From NCBI RefSeq assembly GCF_030813055.1, contig NZ_JAUSTW010000004.1:372001-436000 (forward strand): DNA of 64,000 bases, given 5' to 3'. Of the stretch, positions 25,750 through 33,588 are shown one piece after another (positions within the stretch are counted from its first letter, which is position 1; each line of letters begins with the position of its first letter). The notes below the pieces were generated by a model. The model had not been told where the DNA came from. It did not search any database and was given only the letters and a program-made list of their open reading frames with translations. The stretch comes from Neobacillus ginsengisoli. GTDB lineage: Bacteria > Bacillota > Bacilli > Bacillales_B > DSM-18226. The translations under genes and the position numbers were made by a program.

Positions 25750-27072
25750 TTATTCAGTCCTAACACGGGATTTCCTTTTAGGAGCATCCATATTCGTTAG
25801 CACTCGGAATATTTCCAGTAATAAAGTGGTTAGACCTAACCAAACCCCGCCAAACACATATCCTGCTGCCACTTGGCTCGGATCCTGGATATGGAAGTAA
25901 ATCCGGCTTATACCTAGAAACAAGAGAATAATCACCCAACTAAAAATTAGCAATGTATGTACTCGGATGTATTTGCTATGACGCACCAAAATAAAAAAGA
26001 AAAATCCATAAATGACAAACGCCATTAACGATTGTTCGCTTGGAAAGCTATATGGAAAACGTTCTAATAATGAAGGTTCATTCGGTGATAGTCTATGAAA
26101 AATATTCCGTAGCAATTCCTCATAAAATTCTCCACCTCCAACCGCGAGAAATAGAAACGATAATTCAAGAAACTTATCCTTCCCTTTCCATATAATCCAA
26201 ATGAGTGTGTAAAAAATAATCCCAAGAAGAAATGTTGCAGTCCCGAGGTTTAAAAAAGCATGCATCAATAAATCGGTCCGACCTTTAAATACAACTGAGA
26301 CCAATAAATTGGTTACCTCATCAAAGTCCTGAATTTCATGCGTAAGGTAGTCTTGTATGAATCCAATCATCAGAATAATAAAACCCAACGTTATAAGTGA
26401 AAGTGTTGCCAGGAAGATTTCAGCCCTTCCGCGGGATCGAAAAATTTCAAATGTTTTTTTACCGAATTTTGTTCCTAATTGAATGATTTTATACTTGAAT
26501 TTTTTAATCAGAAAAACAACAATCAGGACAATTGTAAGGATAATACTTCCAACAACTAAATATTTTTTTATTAATTCTTGAAAAATATTCCATCGGGGTC
26601 CAAGCATTTTTCCTAATATGATAAAGGTAGAAACCCAAATGACCGACCCGATACTAGAGTAAAGAGAAAAGATTTTAAATGGCAATCGGGTAACCCCGGA
26701 AAAATAACCTGTAATATGCCTGACGCCCGGTATGAAAAATGCCACAATCAAAAGCTTGTTTCCATATTTTTTAAACCACAGTGTGGTAGAATTCAGTCGT
26801 TCCGGTCCTAAATGAAAACGCGCCCCATATTTTTCAAAAAAGGGCATTCCTAGCCTAAATCCTATTCCATAAGCGAATATCATGCCAAGTGTACATCCTG
26901 CTGCAGAAGAAAGAATACTGCCAATCCAGCTTATGTGACCTTGAAATGACATTAAACCGGCATATCCCAATAAAGCTTCTACGGGAATTGGAAGTGCCAT
27001 GATCCCTAAAGTTAATGAAAGAAATAAGACTAGATAACCGTAATCATTCATGAAAGCTGTTAAATAATGCAA
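25750..27072 (-). CDS. DedA-PAP2 fusion membrane protein with degenerate PAP2 site
   Basis: 440 residues. Residues 1-200 form a DedA (VTT) domain with ALPIPVEALLGYAG, FFEKYGARFHLG, GNKLLIVAFFIPGVRHITGYFSG (conserved R and prolines). Residues 210-425 form a six-helix PAP2-like domain. The PAP2 signature is altered: PSGH appears as PSEQ, and SRxYxxxHxxxD appears as SRIYFHIQDPSQV, so both catalytic His residues are Gln. DedA proteins include undecaprenyl-phosphate and phosphatidylethanolamine flippases; PAP2 enzymes dephosphorylate lipids. I infer a lipid-handling protein without phosphatase activity. Confidence 0.85.
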   Translation of the reverse strand: MHYLTAFMNDYGYLVLFLSLTLGIMALPIPVEALLGYAGLMSFQGHISWIGSILSSAAGCTLGMIFAYGIGFRLGMPFFEKYGARFHLGPERLNSTTLWFKKYGNKLLIVAFFIPGVRHITGYFSGVTRLPFKIFSLYSSIGSVIWVSTFIILGKMLGPRWNIFQELIKKYLVVGSIILTIVLIVVFLIKKFKYKIIQLGTKFGKKTFEIFRSRGRAEIFLATLSLITLGFIILMIGFIQDYLTHEIQDFDEVTNLLVSVVFKGRTDLLMHAFLNLGTATFLLGIIFYTLIWIIWKGKDKFLELSFLFLAVGGGEFYEELLRNIFHRLSPNEPSLLERFPYSFPSEQSLMAFVIYGFFFFILVRHSKYIRVHTLLIFSWVIILLFLGISRIYFHIQDPSQVAAGYVFGGVWLGLTTLLLEIFRVLTNMDAPKRKSRVRTE

Positions 27073-27495
27073 TTCGTTTCACCTCTCTCCACGATGCACG
27101 ATTCGTCTGATTGTTTAAGGTTTAACCCTTGATGTAATTTGTATTTATAGGGTATATTGTCATAGTGATATTTATCCGTTTATCTTAACGATAGTAATTC
27201 TTTTAATTTTATTCAAAATTAATTTTCCAACACAGAGTAGAAAAAAACCGATTTCCAGTGTAGAAATCAGTTTTTGGAACTACATTATTTTTCTTGGCTA
27301 CAGTTTTTTATTCACTGATAAATTTCCTTCCTTCATGATTCCAGATTGTAATAACGCGAATAGTGTTTTAAGTTGGTTTGTCCATTAATGTCTTAGAAAT
27401 GTGTGGACATCAACTCTAAATAGTATCGTTTATTAGTGTAATTGTGGTATCGTCATATTTTATTAAAATATATTTTCTTGCAAAGCTACTTCTCT
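27073..27495. other. Spacer without recognised gene
   Basis: 423 AT-rich bases between argJ and the DedA-PAP2 gene. It contains the operon terminator at 27241-27276 and about 220 bases between that hairpin and the argJ stop, where I find no gene or continuation of larE. Confidence 0.4.
27241..27276 (-). terminator. Terminator downstream of argJ
   Basis: AAAACCGATTTC / GAAATCAGTTTT stem, T-run on the minus strand. It is the first hairpin after the long catabolic gene array. Confidence 0.75.
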
Positions 27496-28653
27496 TTAAG
27501 AAGTATACTCACCGTTTATTTTCACATAGTCATATGTTAAATCACACCCCCATACTGTTGCATGAGCATTCCCTAAACCAAGAGAGACATTAATATTTAT
27601 ATCTTTGAGTCCTAAGTAGCTTCTAAGTTTTAGTAAATCTAATGTTTCATGTTGTTGTCCATCTTTAAAAACGATTAAGTTATTAAAAGCAATACTTATT
27701 TTTGCCGGGTCAATACTTGGGTCTTCTGTTTTTCCAATTGCCATGGCTATTCTTCCCCAGTTCGGGTCAGTGCCAAAAATAGCTGTTTTCACTAAAGGCG
27801 AATTAACAATTGATTTTGCTACTTTTTTTGCCTGAAGAAAATCGCTTGCTTCATTTACATTAACCTCTATTAGCTTGGTTGCTCCTTCGCCGTCACGTGC
27901 AATCTCTTTAGCTAACTCTATTGCCATAGATTTTAAACTTTGTTCAAATTGTTGTAAATCAACAGTACCCGCAAGACCATTTGCCATAATGGCGACAGTG
28001 TCACTTGTGCTAGTATCTGTATCAACGCTTATCATGTTGAAAGAAAGATCAACTGCTCCTTTCAGAATTTTATATATAGAGTCTTGAGGTATATGAGCGT
28101 CCGTTACAAAATAACAAAGCATTGTAGCCATATTAGGTTCAATCATGCCGGATCCTTTAGCGATACCAAGAAGTGTTGCATCACCTATCTTGCACGATTG
28201 TATTTTACACTTTGTATCGGTGGTTAAAATCGCTTTGGCTGCTGTGTGAAATCCACCATCCACCATCTCATCTTTTAGATTTGCAATTCCATATAATATT
28301 TTTTCCATTGGAAGTTGATAACCAATCACACCTGTGGATGATGGCAAAATATCAGTTGCACTGATATTCAACTCCTTGCTTAATACTTCAATTATTTTTT
28401 TAGCATTCTTTAACCCCTGTTCTCCTGTTGCTACATTCGAGTTCCCGCTATTGATAACAAACGCTTGTAATATATTATTTTCTATGTTTTGTTTCCCGAT
28501 TTGCACTGGTGCAGAGCAAAACCTATTCTTAGTAAACACTGCTGCCGCTGTTGCAGGTATTATTGATTGTATTACAGTAAAATCCAAATCAACTTCTTTA
28601 ATACCTATATTTTTAGAAGTAGTTTTAAAACCTTTTGGTTCGTAAATTTCCAT
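27496..28653 (-). CDS. argJ: ArgJ-family ornithine/glutamate N-acetyltransferase, orphan copy
   Basis: 385 residues from ATG 28653 (GGGGAG upstream). ArgJ precursors cleave themselves at a conserved Ala-Thr bond; here the site is GMIEPNMATMLC with the nucleophile Thr near residue 177, and Glu replaces the usual Ala/Ile after GMI. Other family blocks are present: VINSGNSNVATG, STGVIGYQLPMEKI, KCKIQSCKIGDATLLGIAKG and ISVDTDTSTSDTV. The enzyme moves acetyl between ornithine and glutamate in arginine synthesis. It is not beside other arg genes: it sits one base after a larE remnant at the end of the catabolic array, so acetyl transfer in another pathway is possible. Confidence 0.88.
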   Translation of the reverse strand: MEIYEPKGFKTTSKNIGIKEVDLDFTVIQSIIPATAAAVFTKNRFCSAPVQIGKQNIENNILQAFVINSGNSNVATGEQGLKNAKKIIEVLSKELNISATDILPSSTGVIGYQLPMEKILYGIANLKDEMVDGGFHTAAKAILTTDTKCKIQSCKIGDATLLGIAKGSGMIEPNMATMLCYFVTDAHIPQDSIYKILKGAVDLSFNMISVDTDTSTSDTVAIMANGLAGTVDLQQFEQSLKSMAIELAKEIARDGEGATKLIEVNVNEASDFLQAKKVAKSIVNSPLVKTAIFGTDPNWGRIAMAIGKTEDPSIDPAKISIAFNNLIVFKDGQQHETLDLLKLRSYLGLKDININVSLGLGNAHATVWGCDLTYDYVKINGEYTS

Positions 28654-28654
28654 T

Positions 28655-28780
28655 TTACTCAGCTCCCCGTGCAAGGAGAAATGCGCTATCTACCCCTACG
28701 GAAAATGCCACTAGGACCATTCCCATTTCTTTCAACACATTTCCAAGCACCTTATTTTTTTGCCTCATTTGTTGTTCCAT
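28655..28780 (-). pseudogene. larE: N-terminal remnant of larE (LarE/PP-loop sulfur transferase)
   Basis: A 41-codon frame with ribosome binding site GGGAG and ATG reads MEQQMRQKNKVLGNVLKEMG, then MVLVAFSVGVDSAFLLARGAE and stop. The core VAFSxGVDSxFLL is the PP-loop start of LarE, whose canonical form is VAFSGGVDS; here Gly is Val. LarE donates sulfur to build the nickel-pincer cofactor of lactate racemase LarA. A LarA homologue lies in the same array. The frame ends where the argJ translation signals begin, so the rest of larE has been lost, or the fragment now only serves as a leader for argJ. Confidence 0.7.
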
Positions 28781-28866
28781 TTCCCTCAACTCCCTTTTAA
28801 AAAAATCGAACCATTCAGACTTTCTCTATGAAAAGCTGTGCAACTGTCGTTCCATTCCTTACGTCC

Positions 28867-29934
28867 TTAATGCGCAACCCGTCTGTTTAACGTTTGCAGG
28901 TTGATGGCATACGGCTGTGTAATGACACCCTTTTCGGTGATAATTCCCGACAGGTAACCGTTTGGTGTAATATCAAAAGACGGATATAACGCCTCCACTC
29001 CCATCGGTGCAAGGCGTTGTGCATTCAGAGAGGTCACTTCTTGAGCGTCCCGGAATTCCACTTCAATACCGGCCCCGCCCTGAATGGAAAAGTCGATCGT
29101 ATGACTGGAGGTTGCTGTATAAAATGGGATATTATGCTCTTTAGCCGCGAGGGCGTGCATATATGTTCCGATTTTATTGGCCAAATCTCCATTTGCGGCC
29201 ACCCTGTCGGAACCGACGACAACCTTTTGCACCATTCCTTTGCTCATGCAATAACCCGACATATTATCGGTAATTAATGTAACCGGTATTCCGAACTTTT
29301 GAAGCTCATAAGCGGTTATTCTCGCACCCTGTAAATAGGGCCTTGTTTCACAAGCAATCACTCGAATGTTTTTCCCTTGCTCATAAGCCTTGCGAATCAC
29401 CGACAGCGCTCTTCCTCCATAACCGGAACCCGCCAATGCCCCGGAATGGCAATGGGTGAGCACCGTTTCACCATCATCAATCAAATTGGCACCATAGCTT
29501 CCAAGGGAATGCTCGAATTGCAGTTGCCGCTCTAAAATCTCGATTAGCTTCGCTTCCATTCTGTCAATCGGCATCTTTTCGACGCCATTTACACCACTCA
29601 ACATTTCGTCAATCGTTTTCATCAAATTTACTGCTGTCGGGCGAGTGCTTTTGAGCAATCTTGCCGCCCGTTGCATTTCTTCCCGCGTTCCACCGGAATT
29701 TAGGGCCGCCAGATACAGGCCCCACGCTCCTGCTATCCCGATCGCCCCCGACCCTCTAATGGTCATATTCCTAATCGCTTCGGCCAGATTCTCCACTTTC
29801 TTAATCGTGAGAATCTCTTCTTTGTGCGGCAGTTCTTTCTGATTGATCAGTTTTAGGGCTCCCTTTTCAAACCAAATTGGAAGTAAAAGCTGCTGATCTT
29901 TTAAATTCTGAACAAATTGTTCGAGCTTACTCAT
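28867..29934 (-). CDS. MtnA-like sugar-1-phosphate isomerase
   Basis: 355 residues of the eIF2B/MtnA fold. Catalytic Cys162 (LTHCHSGALAGSG) and Asp243 (VVGSDRVAANGD) are present, as are DETRP-like CETRPYLQGARITAYEL and ITDNMSGYCM. MtnA converts 5-methylthioribose-1-phosphate to the ribulose-1-phosphate; the related DrdI does this for 5-deoxyribose-1-phosphate. Signature positions differ from typical MtnA (THCNTG is THCHSG, RGAP is RGSG), which suggests another 5-substituted sugar or plain ribose-1-phosphate. It overlaps the aldolase gene by four bases, so the product is probably passed straight to it. Confidence 0.88.
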   Translation of the reverse strand: MSKLEQFVQNLKDQQLLLPIWFEKGALKLINQKELPHKEEILTIKKVENLAEAIRNMTIRGSGAIGIAGAWGLYLAALNSGGTREEMQRAARLLKSTRPTAVNLMKTIDEMLSGVNGVEKMPIDRMEAKLIEILERQLQFEHSLGSYGANLIDDGETVLTHCHSGALAGSGYGGRALSVIRKAYEQGKNIRVIACETRPYLQGARITAYELQKFGIPVTLITDNMSGYCMSKGMVQKVVVGSDRVAANGDLANKIGTYMHALAAKEHNIPFYTATSSHTIDFSIQGGAGIEVEFRDAQEVTSLNAQRLAPMGVEALYPSFDITPNGYLSGIITEKGVITQPYAINLQTLNRRVAH

Positions 29935-30551
29935 TGTATGGCCTCCCTTTTATTCATCTGAGATAGGGCTCTTTGAATTTGCATTTTTATAAAAGCCTGC
30001 TTCGCTGTATCCTCCACAAGTGTGGCAATGTTATACGCAGCTTCGAGTGAAGGACCCACGGCGCATATCCCATGATCTTTCATTAAGGCCGCTTTAATAT
30101 TGGGGTACTTTTCAAACACTTCCGTTACATAATAAGCTAACTCTTGGGATCCTGAAGGAGCTGCTTCCGTAACCGGAACGTGACCAAGAATTTTTTGAGC
30201 CGTTACAGTGGGAAGCGGGAGCTCGATCCCTAAACAGGCATAGCCGATCGCATAATTTGGATGACAGTGAACCACCGCCTGTACATCAGGCCGTGTCCTG
30301 TAAATTCCTAAATGGAAGCGGTACTCTTTAGAAGGAGTTCCATATCCTTCTAATATGTCTCCTTCCCTTGATAAAAGCAATGCGTCCTCTTTCGTGACTT
30401 CTCCAAGGCTGATTCCCGACCTTTTTATGAGAATCGCATCTCGGCCTGGAACTCGAACACTGATATTTCCGCCTGTTGCTTGTGTCAATCCCCGTTTGTA
30501 TACTTTATGAGAAATATGAACCAATTCTTTTTTCAAAAGCTCCTCATTCAC
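29931..30551 (-). CDS. Class II aldolase/adducin family protein (ketose-1-phosphate aldolase)
   Basis: 206 residues. Motifs of the zinc-dependent fuculose-1-phosphate/DrdA group: TGGNISVRVPGRD (phosphate binding), PSKEYRFHLGIY, VVHCHPNYAIGYA (two zinc His), and MKDHGICAVGPSLEAAY (third zinc His). Such enzymes cut ketose-1-phosphates to dihydroxyacetone phosphate plus an aldehyde; MtnB is a dehydratase relative with the same fold. Coupling to the MtnA-like isomerase mirrors the drd/ald2 DHAP-shunt modules. The DHAP route is inferred from this pairing. Confidence 0.88.
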   Translation of the reverse strand: MNEELLKKELVHISHKVYKRGLTQATGGNISVRVPGRDAILIKRSGISLGEVTKEDALLLSREGDILEGYGTPSKEYRFHLGIYRTRPDVQAVVHCHPNYAIGYACLGIELPLPTVTAQKILGHVPVTEAAPSGSQELAYYVTEVFEKYPNIKAALMKDHGICAVGPSLEAAYNIATLVEDTAKQAFIKMQIQRALSQMNKREAIQ

Positions 30552-30563
30552 ACACCATTCCCC

Positions 30564-32024
30564 CTATGTTAAATGATAGTCTAATAGAATCGTTTCAAAG
30601 TGCGGTCGAAGCCGTTCTGCCCGCTTTAATGGTTCCTGCCATTTTTCCAGCAAACCTTCCCGTCTTTTTCTCACCTCAAGAAAGACTTTTTCTTCATCGA
30701 TCGTTACCGTTGTCCCCTGTCTCAACGTCCACTGGCCATTCACGAGTACCGAATCGACTGACGACCCATTTTCCTGATGAACCAATTGAGACATTGGGTC
30801 GTTTAATGGGGCCCAAAACGTATTTTTCGTCTTCAACAACACGAAGTCTGCTTTTTGGCCTGAAGCGATCCTGCCCAATTCGCGCTCCATCCCTAACACT
30901 TTTGCACCTGATGTTGTTGCCATGTTAAACACCGCTTCCGGCGTCATCCAATTGGAATAGTTGCTTTCTTGAGGACGATGTATCATCGCCGTCAGGCGCA
31001 TGGCTTCAAATAAATTGTGAATCGTTCCACAGTTAGAGCCATCCGTTCCAAGCGCCACATTCGCCCCCTTTTTCCAAAAGGATGGAATGGGTGCAATGCC
31101 GCTTCCGAGCAGCAAATTGCTCGCCGGGTTATGAACGATCGATACGTTTCGATCTACTAATAGTTGGATTTCTTCATCATCCAGCCAGACGGCATGGACG
31201 CATGATATTTTTTCATTCAATAAACCTAAACGGTCGAGATGACGGACAAGGCCGCCTGGAAAGTTCTTCTGGCATTGTTGATATTGTGCTTTTGTTTCAA
31301 GCAGGTGCGTATGAATCCGCAAATTTCCCTTTTCACTGAGTTCTTTGCATAATTGAAGTATGTGTTCTGAACATCGCTGCGGGGCATTCGGGCCAAGTTG
31401 GATAGAGATTCGCCCGTCTTTTTGATGCCAGATTGAGATAATCGATTGATAAAAGGATTTCATTTCTTCGATTGAAGTAGCAGTTTTTTTTGGCCTTTGT
31501 TTCTGAATGGATGGTGGAAAAGCGATTTGAAAAAATTGTTCGTCTGGCACATCATGCAGCATCGGGGCAAAGGCCACTCTCATTCCGGCTTGGTCATAGG
31601 CTTTTAGCGCCGCCTCAGATGTCCAAATATGCGGAAAGTGGTCTACGCAGCTTGTCACACCTGCTTTCATCATCTCGATACAGCCTAGAAGGACAGCATA
31701 ATAAATATCCTCGTCTTCAAGAGCATAACCATATGCCATGGTATATAGCGCCCAAATCTCAAGCGGTAGATTGTTGACCGTACCCTTTAGTAAATTCGTA
31801 TAGGAATGGTAGTGACTATTAACCATTCCTGGAATTAAAACCATGTTTTCAGCGTCGATGATTTCATCTGCATGGGATTCAAGATCCTTTAGAAGATTCT
31901 CTTGGTGATAAAACACATCCGTGATGGTCTGCCCTTCTACAAGTACAGTACCCTTCTTATTTCCAACAGAAGGCACATTCGAAACAATGAGAGGGTTTTT
32001 AATGAGTGTTTTCTTAGCAATCAT
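30564..32024 (-). CDS. Amidohydrolase, probable purine/nucleoside deaminase
   Basis: 486 residues of the metal-dependent amidohydrolase superfamily. The HxH ligands are in GMVNSHYHSYTNLLKG; others are RIHTHLLETKAQYQQC, VSIVHNPASNLLLGSG and LGTDGSNCGTIHNLFEAM, with the catalytic Asp in TDG. N- and C-terminal beta-sandwich segments are present (QTITDVFY, GQKADFVLLKTK). It resembles the MTA/SAH deaminase, guanine deaminase and AtzB group. A role removing an amino group from the base or nucleoside is suggested by the adjacent phosphorylases. Overlaps the phosphorylase gene at 32021 by four bases. Confidence 0.86.
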   Translation of the reverse strand: MIAKKTLIKNPLIVSNVPSVGNKKGTVLVEGQTITDVFYHQENLLKDLESHADEIIDAENMVLIPGMVNSHYHSYTNLLKGTVNNLPLEIWALYTMAYGYALEDEDIYYAVLLGCIEMMKAGVTSCVDHFPHIWTSEAALKAYDQAGMRVAFAPMLHDVPDEQFFQIAFPPSIQKQRPKKTATSIEEMKSFYQSIISIWHQKDGRISIQLGPNAPQRCSEHILQLCKELSEKGNLRIHTHLLETKAQYQQCQKNFPGGLVRHLDRLGLLNEKISCVHAVWLDDEEIQLLVDRNVSIVHNPASNLLLGSGIAPIPSFWKKGANVALGTDGSNCGTIHNLFEAMRLTAMIHRPQESNYSNWMTPEAVFNMATTSGAKVLGMERELGRIASGQKADFVLLKTKNTFWAPLNDPMSQLVHQENGSSVDSVLVNGQWTLRQGTTVTIDEEKVFLEVRKRREGLLEKWQEPLKRAERLRPHFETILLDYHLT

Positions 32025-32785
32025 GTCCTTGCCAGTACAGCCCGTTCATAAGCCTCATGGCACAAGCAGGTTTTCCTTTCATCGGCTAGCTTAATCGCTT
32101 CCAGCATAAGAGTTCTCACCGTTTCCCGTTTGCGTTCCCCTACTTCTTTATGTGCTTTTAAGGAAGGTTTGTGGTCAGTTACGCCTGGAGCCATGTTTGT
32201 CGCAAGTGTGACCACGGAATAGCACATCCCTAGCTCTCGTGCAAGCGCCGCTTCTGTTGCATTTGTCATCCCGACAACATCCATTCCCCATTTTGAAAAC
32301 AGTTGTACTTCCGCTTTTGTTTCATAACGTGGACCTTCCACACATACTAATGTTGTTTTTTCTCTGAGCGGTTCATTGATTTCCGTAGCCGCCTGCACAA
32401 AAACTTCTTGTAATTCCGGACAAAACGGTTCTGTGATGTCAACGGAATATTTTCCATATGTTTTCACCCGGGTAGTCAGATCGACAAATTGATCGAGCAA
32501 TGAAAGGCTGCCGACTTCAATTTCAGGATTAATAGCGCCAACCGCCGACACTGACATGATTCGTGTAACCTCTAACTCTTTTAATGCCATTATATTGGCA
32601 CGATAGTTGACAAACGGCGCGAGCGTGTCATGATGCTTTCCATGCCTTGGAAGAAAATACACTTCCTTACCTTCGGATACTGCATGAAGGACAGTGACAT
32701 CGCCATATTCCGTATGAACTGTTTTTTCAACCATTTGTTCAAACAGCTGATAGAATCCCGTTCCACCAATAATTCCTATTTTCAT
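32021..32785 (-). CDS. MTAP-like purine nucleoside phosphorylase (6-oxopurine type)
   Basis: 254 residues. Phosphate and sugar motifs of the MTAP/PNP family: IGGTGFYQLF, FLPRHGKHH, PFVNYRANIMALKEL, SVSAVGAINPE, CVEGPRYETKAEV and VVGMTNATEAALARELG. The base-recognition position reads ATNMAPGV with Asn, the residue that in PNP and MTIP phosphorylases favours hypoxanthine or guanine; adenine-using MTAPs have Asp there. It converts a nucleoside and phosphate to base plus sugar-1-phosphate. The Asn fits with deamination by the overlapping amidohydrolase. Paralogue of the next gene, which has Asp. Confidence 0.87.
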   Translation of the reverse strand: MKIGIIGGTGFYQLFEQMVEKTVHTEYGDVTVLHAVSEGKEVYFLPRHGKHHDTLAPFVNYRANIMALKELEVTRIMSVSAVGAINPEIEVGSLSLLDQFVDLTTRVKTYGKYSVDITEPFCPELQEVFVQAATEINEPLREKTTLVCVEGPRYETKAEVQLFSKWGMDVVGMTNATEAALARELGMCYSVVTLATNMAPGVTDHKPSLKAHKEVGERKRETVRTLMLEAIKLADERKTCLCHEAYERAVLART

Positions 32786-32806
32786 ATTTCCACCCCAAAT
32801 AATCAG

Positions 32807-33574
32807 TTATTTTTTTAGAAACATATAGTCGTTATACGACTTGGCACATTGACAGCTCTTTTGTTTTGGAAGGAGAGAAAGAGCTTTTTCTACAAGCGCT
32901 TTCACTTTCTCTTTGTTTTCTGCTGCTACCTTTTTATGGGTCGCCAAGTCAGGAGGTATAGAAGCAAATCCTGTCGCCAAATCTGTGGAAAGCGTGACGA
33001 CCGAAAAACAGATTCCAAGCTCTCTTGCAAGGGCCGCTTCCGTTGCGTTCGTCATGCCTACGATATCCATTCCCCATGAAGAAAACAGCTGCAGCTCATT
33101 GCGCGTTTCATAGATTGGTCCATCCACACAGATAAGTGTTGTATTTTCATATAGTTTCTGGCCATTTTCTTGTGCTGCCGATCTCACTGCCTGTTGAAGA
33201 TCCGGGCAAAATGGAAGGGTCATATCAGCTGAAAATTTTCCGTATGTATTCTCCCTTCTTCGTGTGAAATCCACTAACTGATCAGGCAATGTTAATCCGC
33301 TAATCGGAATGTCCGGATTGACTGAACCAACGGCGGATACGGCGATGATTTGATCAACCCCGGCTTTTTTCAGGGCCATCAAATTCGCTTTATAATTCAC
33401 ATAAGGGGCCAGCACCCCATGTACGGTTCCATGCCTTGGCAAAAAATAAACTTTCTTTCCCTCATACTCCCCCTTTAGGAGGGGAACTTGCCCGTATTCC
33501 GTTTCGATACATTGCTCGGTAAGCAGGTGAAACAGATCATACAATCCTGTTCCGCCTATCAATCCGATCTTCAA
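32807..33574 (-). CDS. MTAP-like purine nucleoside phosphorylase (6-aminopurine type)
   Basis: 255 residues, clearly a paralogue of the preceding gene product (IGGTGLYDLF, FLPRHGTVHG, VNYKANLMAL, AVSAVGSVNPD, GMTNATEAALARELG). Two changes stand out. The base-recognition position reads STDLATGF with Asp, typical of adenine nucleosides. The usual GPR(Y/F)xT motif reads GPIYETRNE, losing the Arg. The C-terminus is Cys-containing (KQKSCQCAKSY). Likely acts on adenine-type or a modified nucleoside beside its 6-oxopurine partner. GGGGGAAA lies upstream of the start, and 14 bases separate it from the dehydratase gene. Confidence 0.86.
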   Translation of the reverse strand: MKIGLIGGTGLYDLFHLLTEQCIETEYGQVPLLKGEYEGKKVYFLPRHGTVHGVLAPYVNYKANLMALKKAGVDQIIAVSAVGSVNPDIPISGLTLPDQLVDFTRRRENTYGKFSADMTLPFCPDLQQAVRSAAQENGQKLYENTTLICVDGPIYETRNELQLFSSWGMDIVGMTNATEAALARELGICFSVVTLSTDLATGFASIPPDLATHKKVAAENKEKVKALVEKALSLLPKQKSCQCAKSYNDYMFLKK

Positions 33575-33588
33575 AGGCGTTTCCCCCT

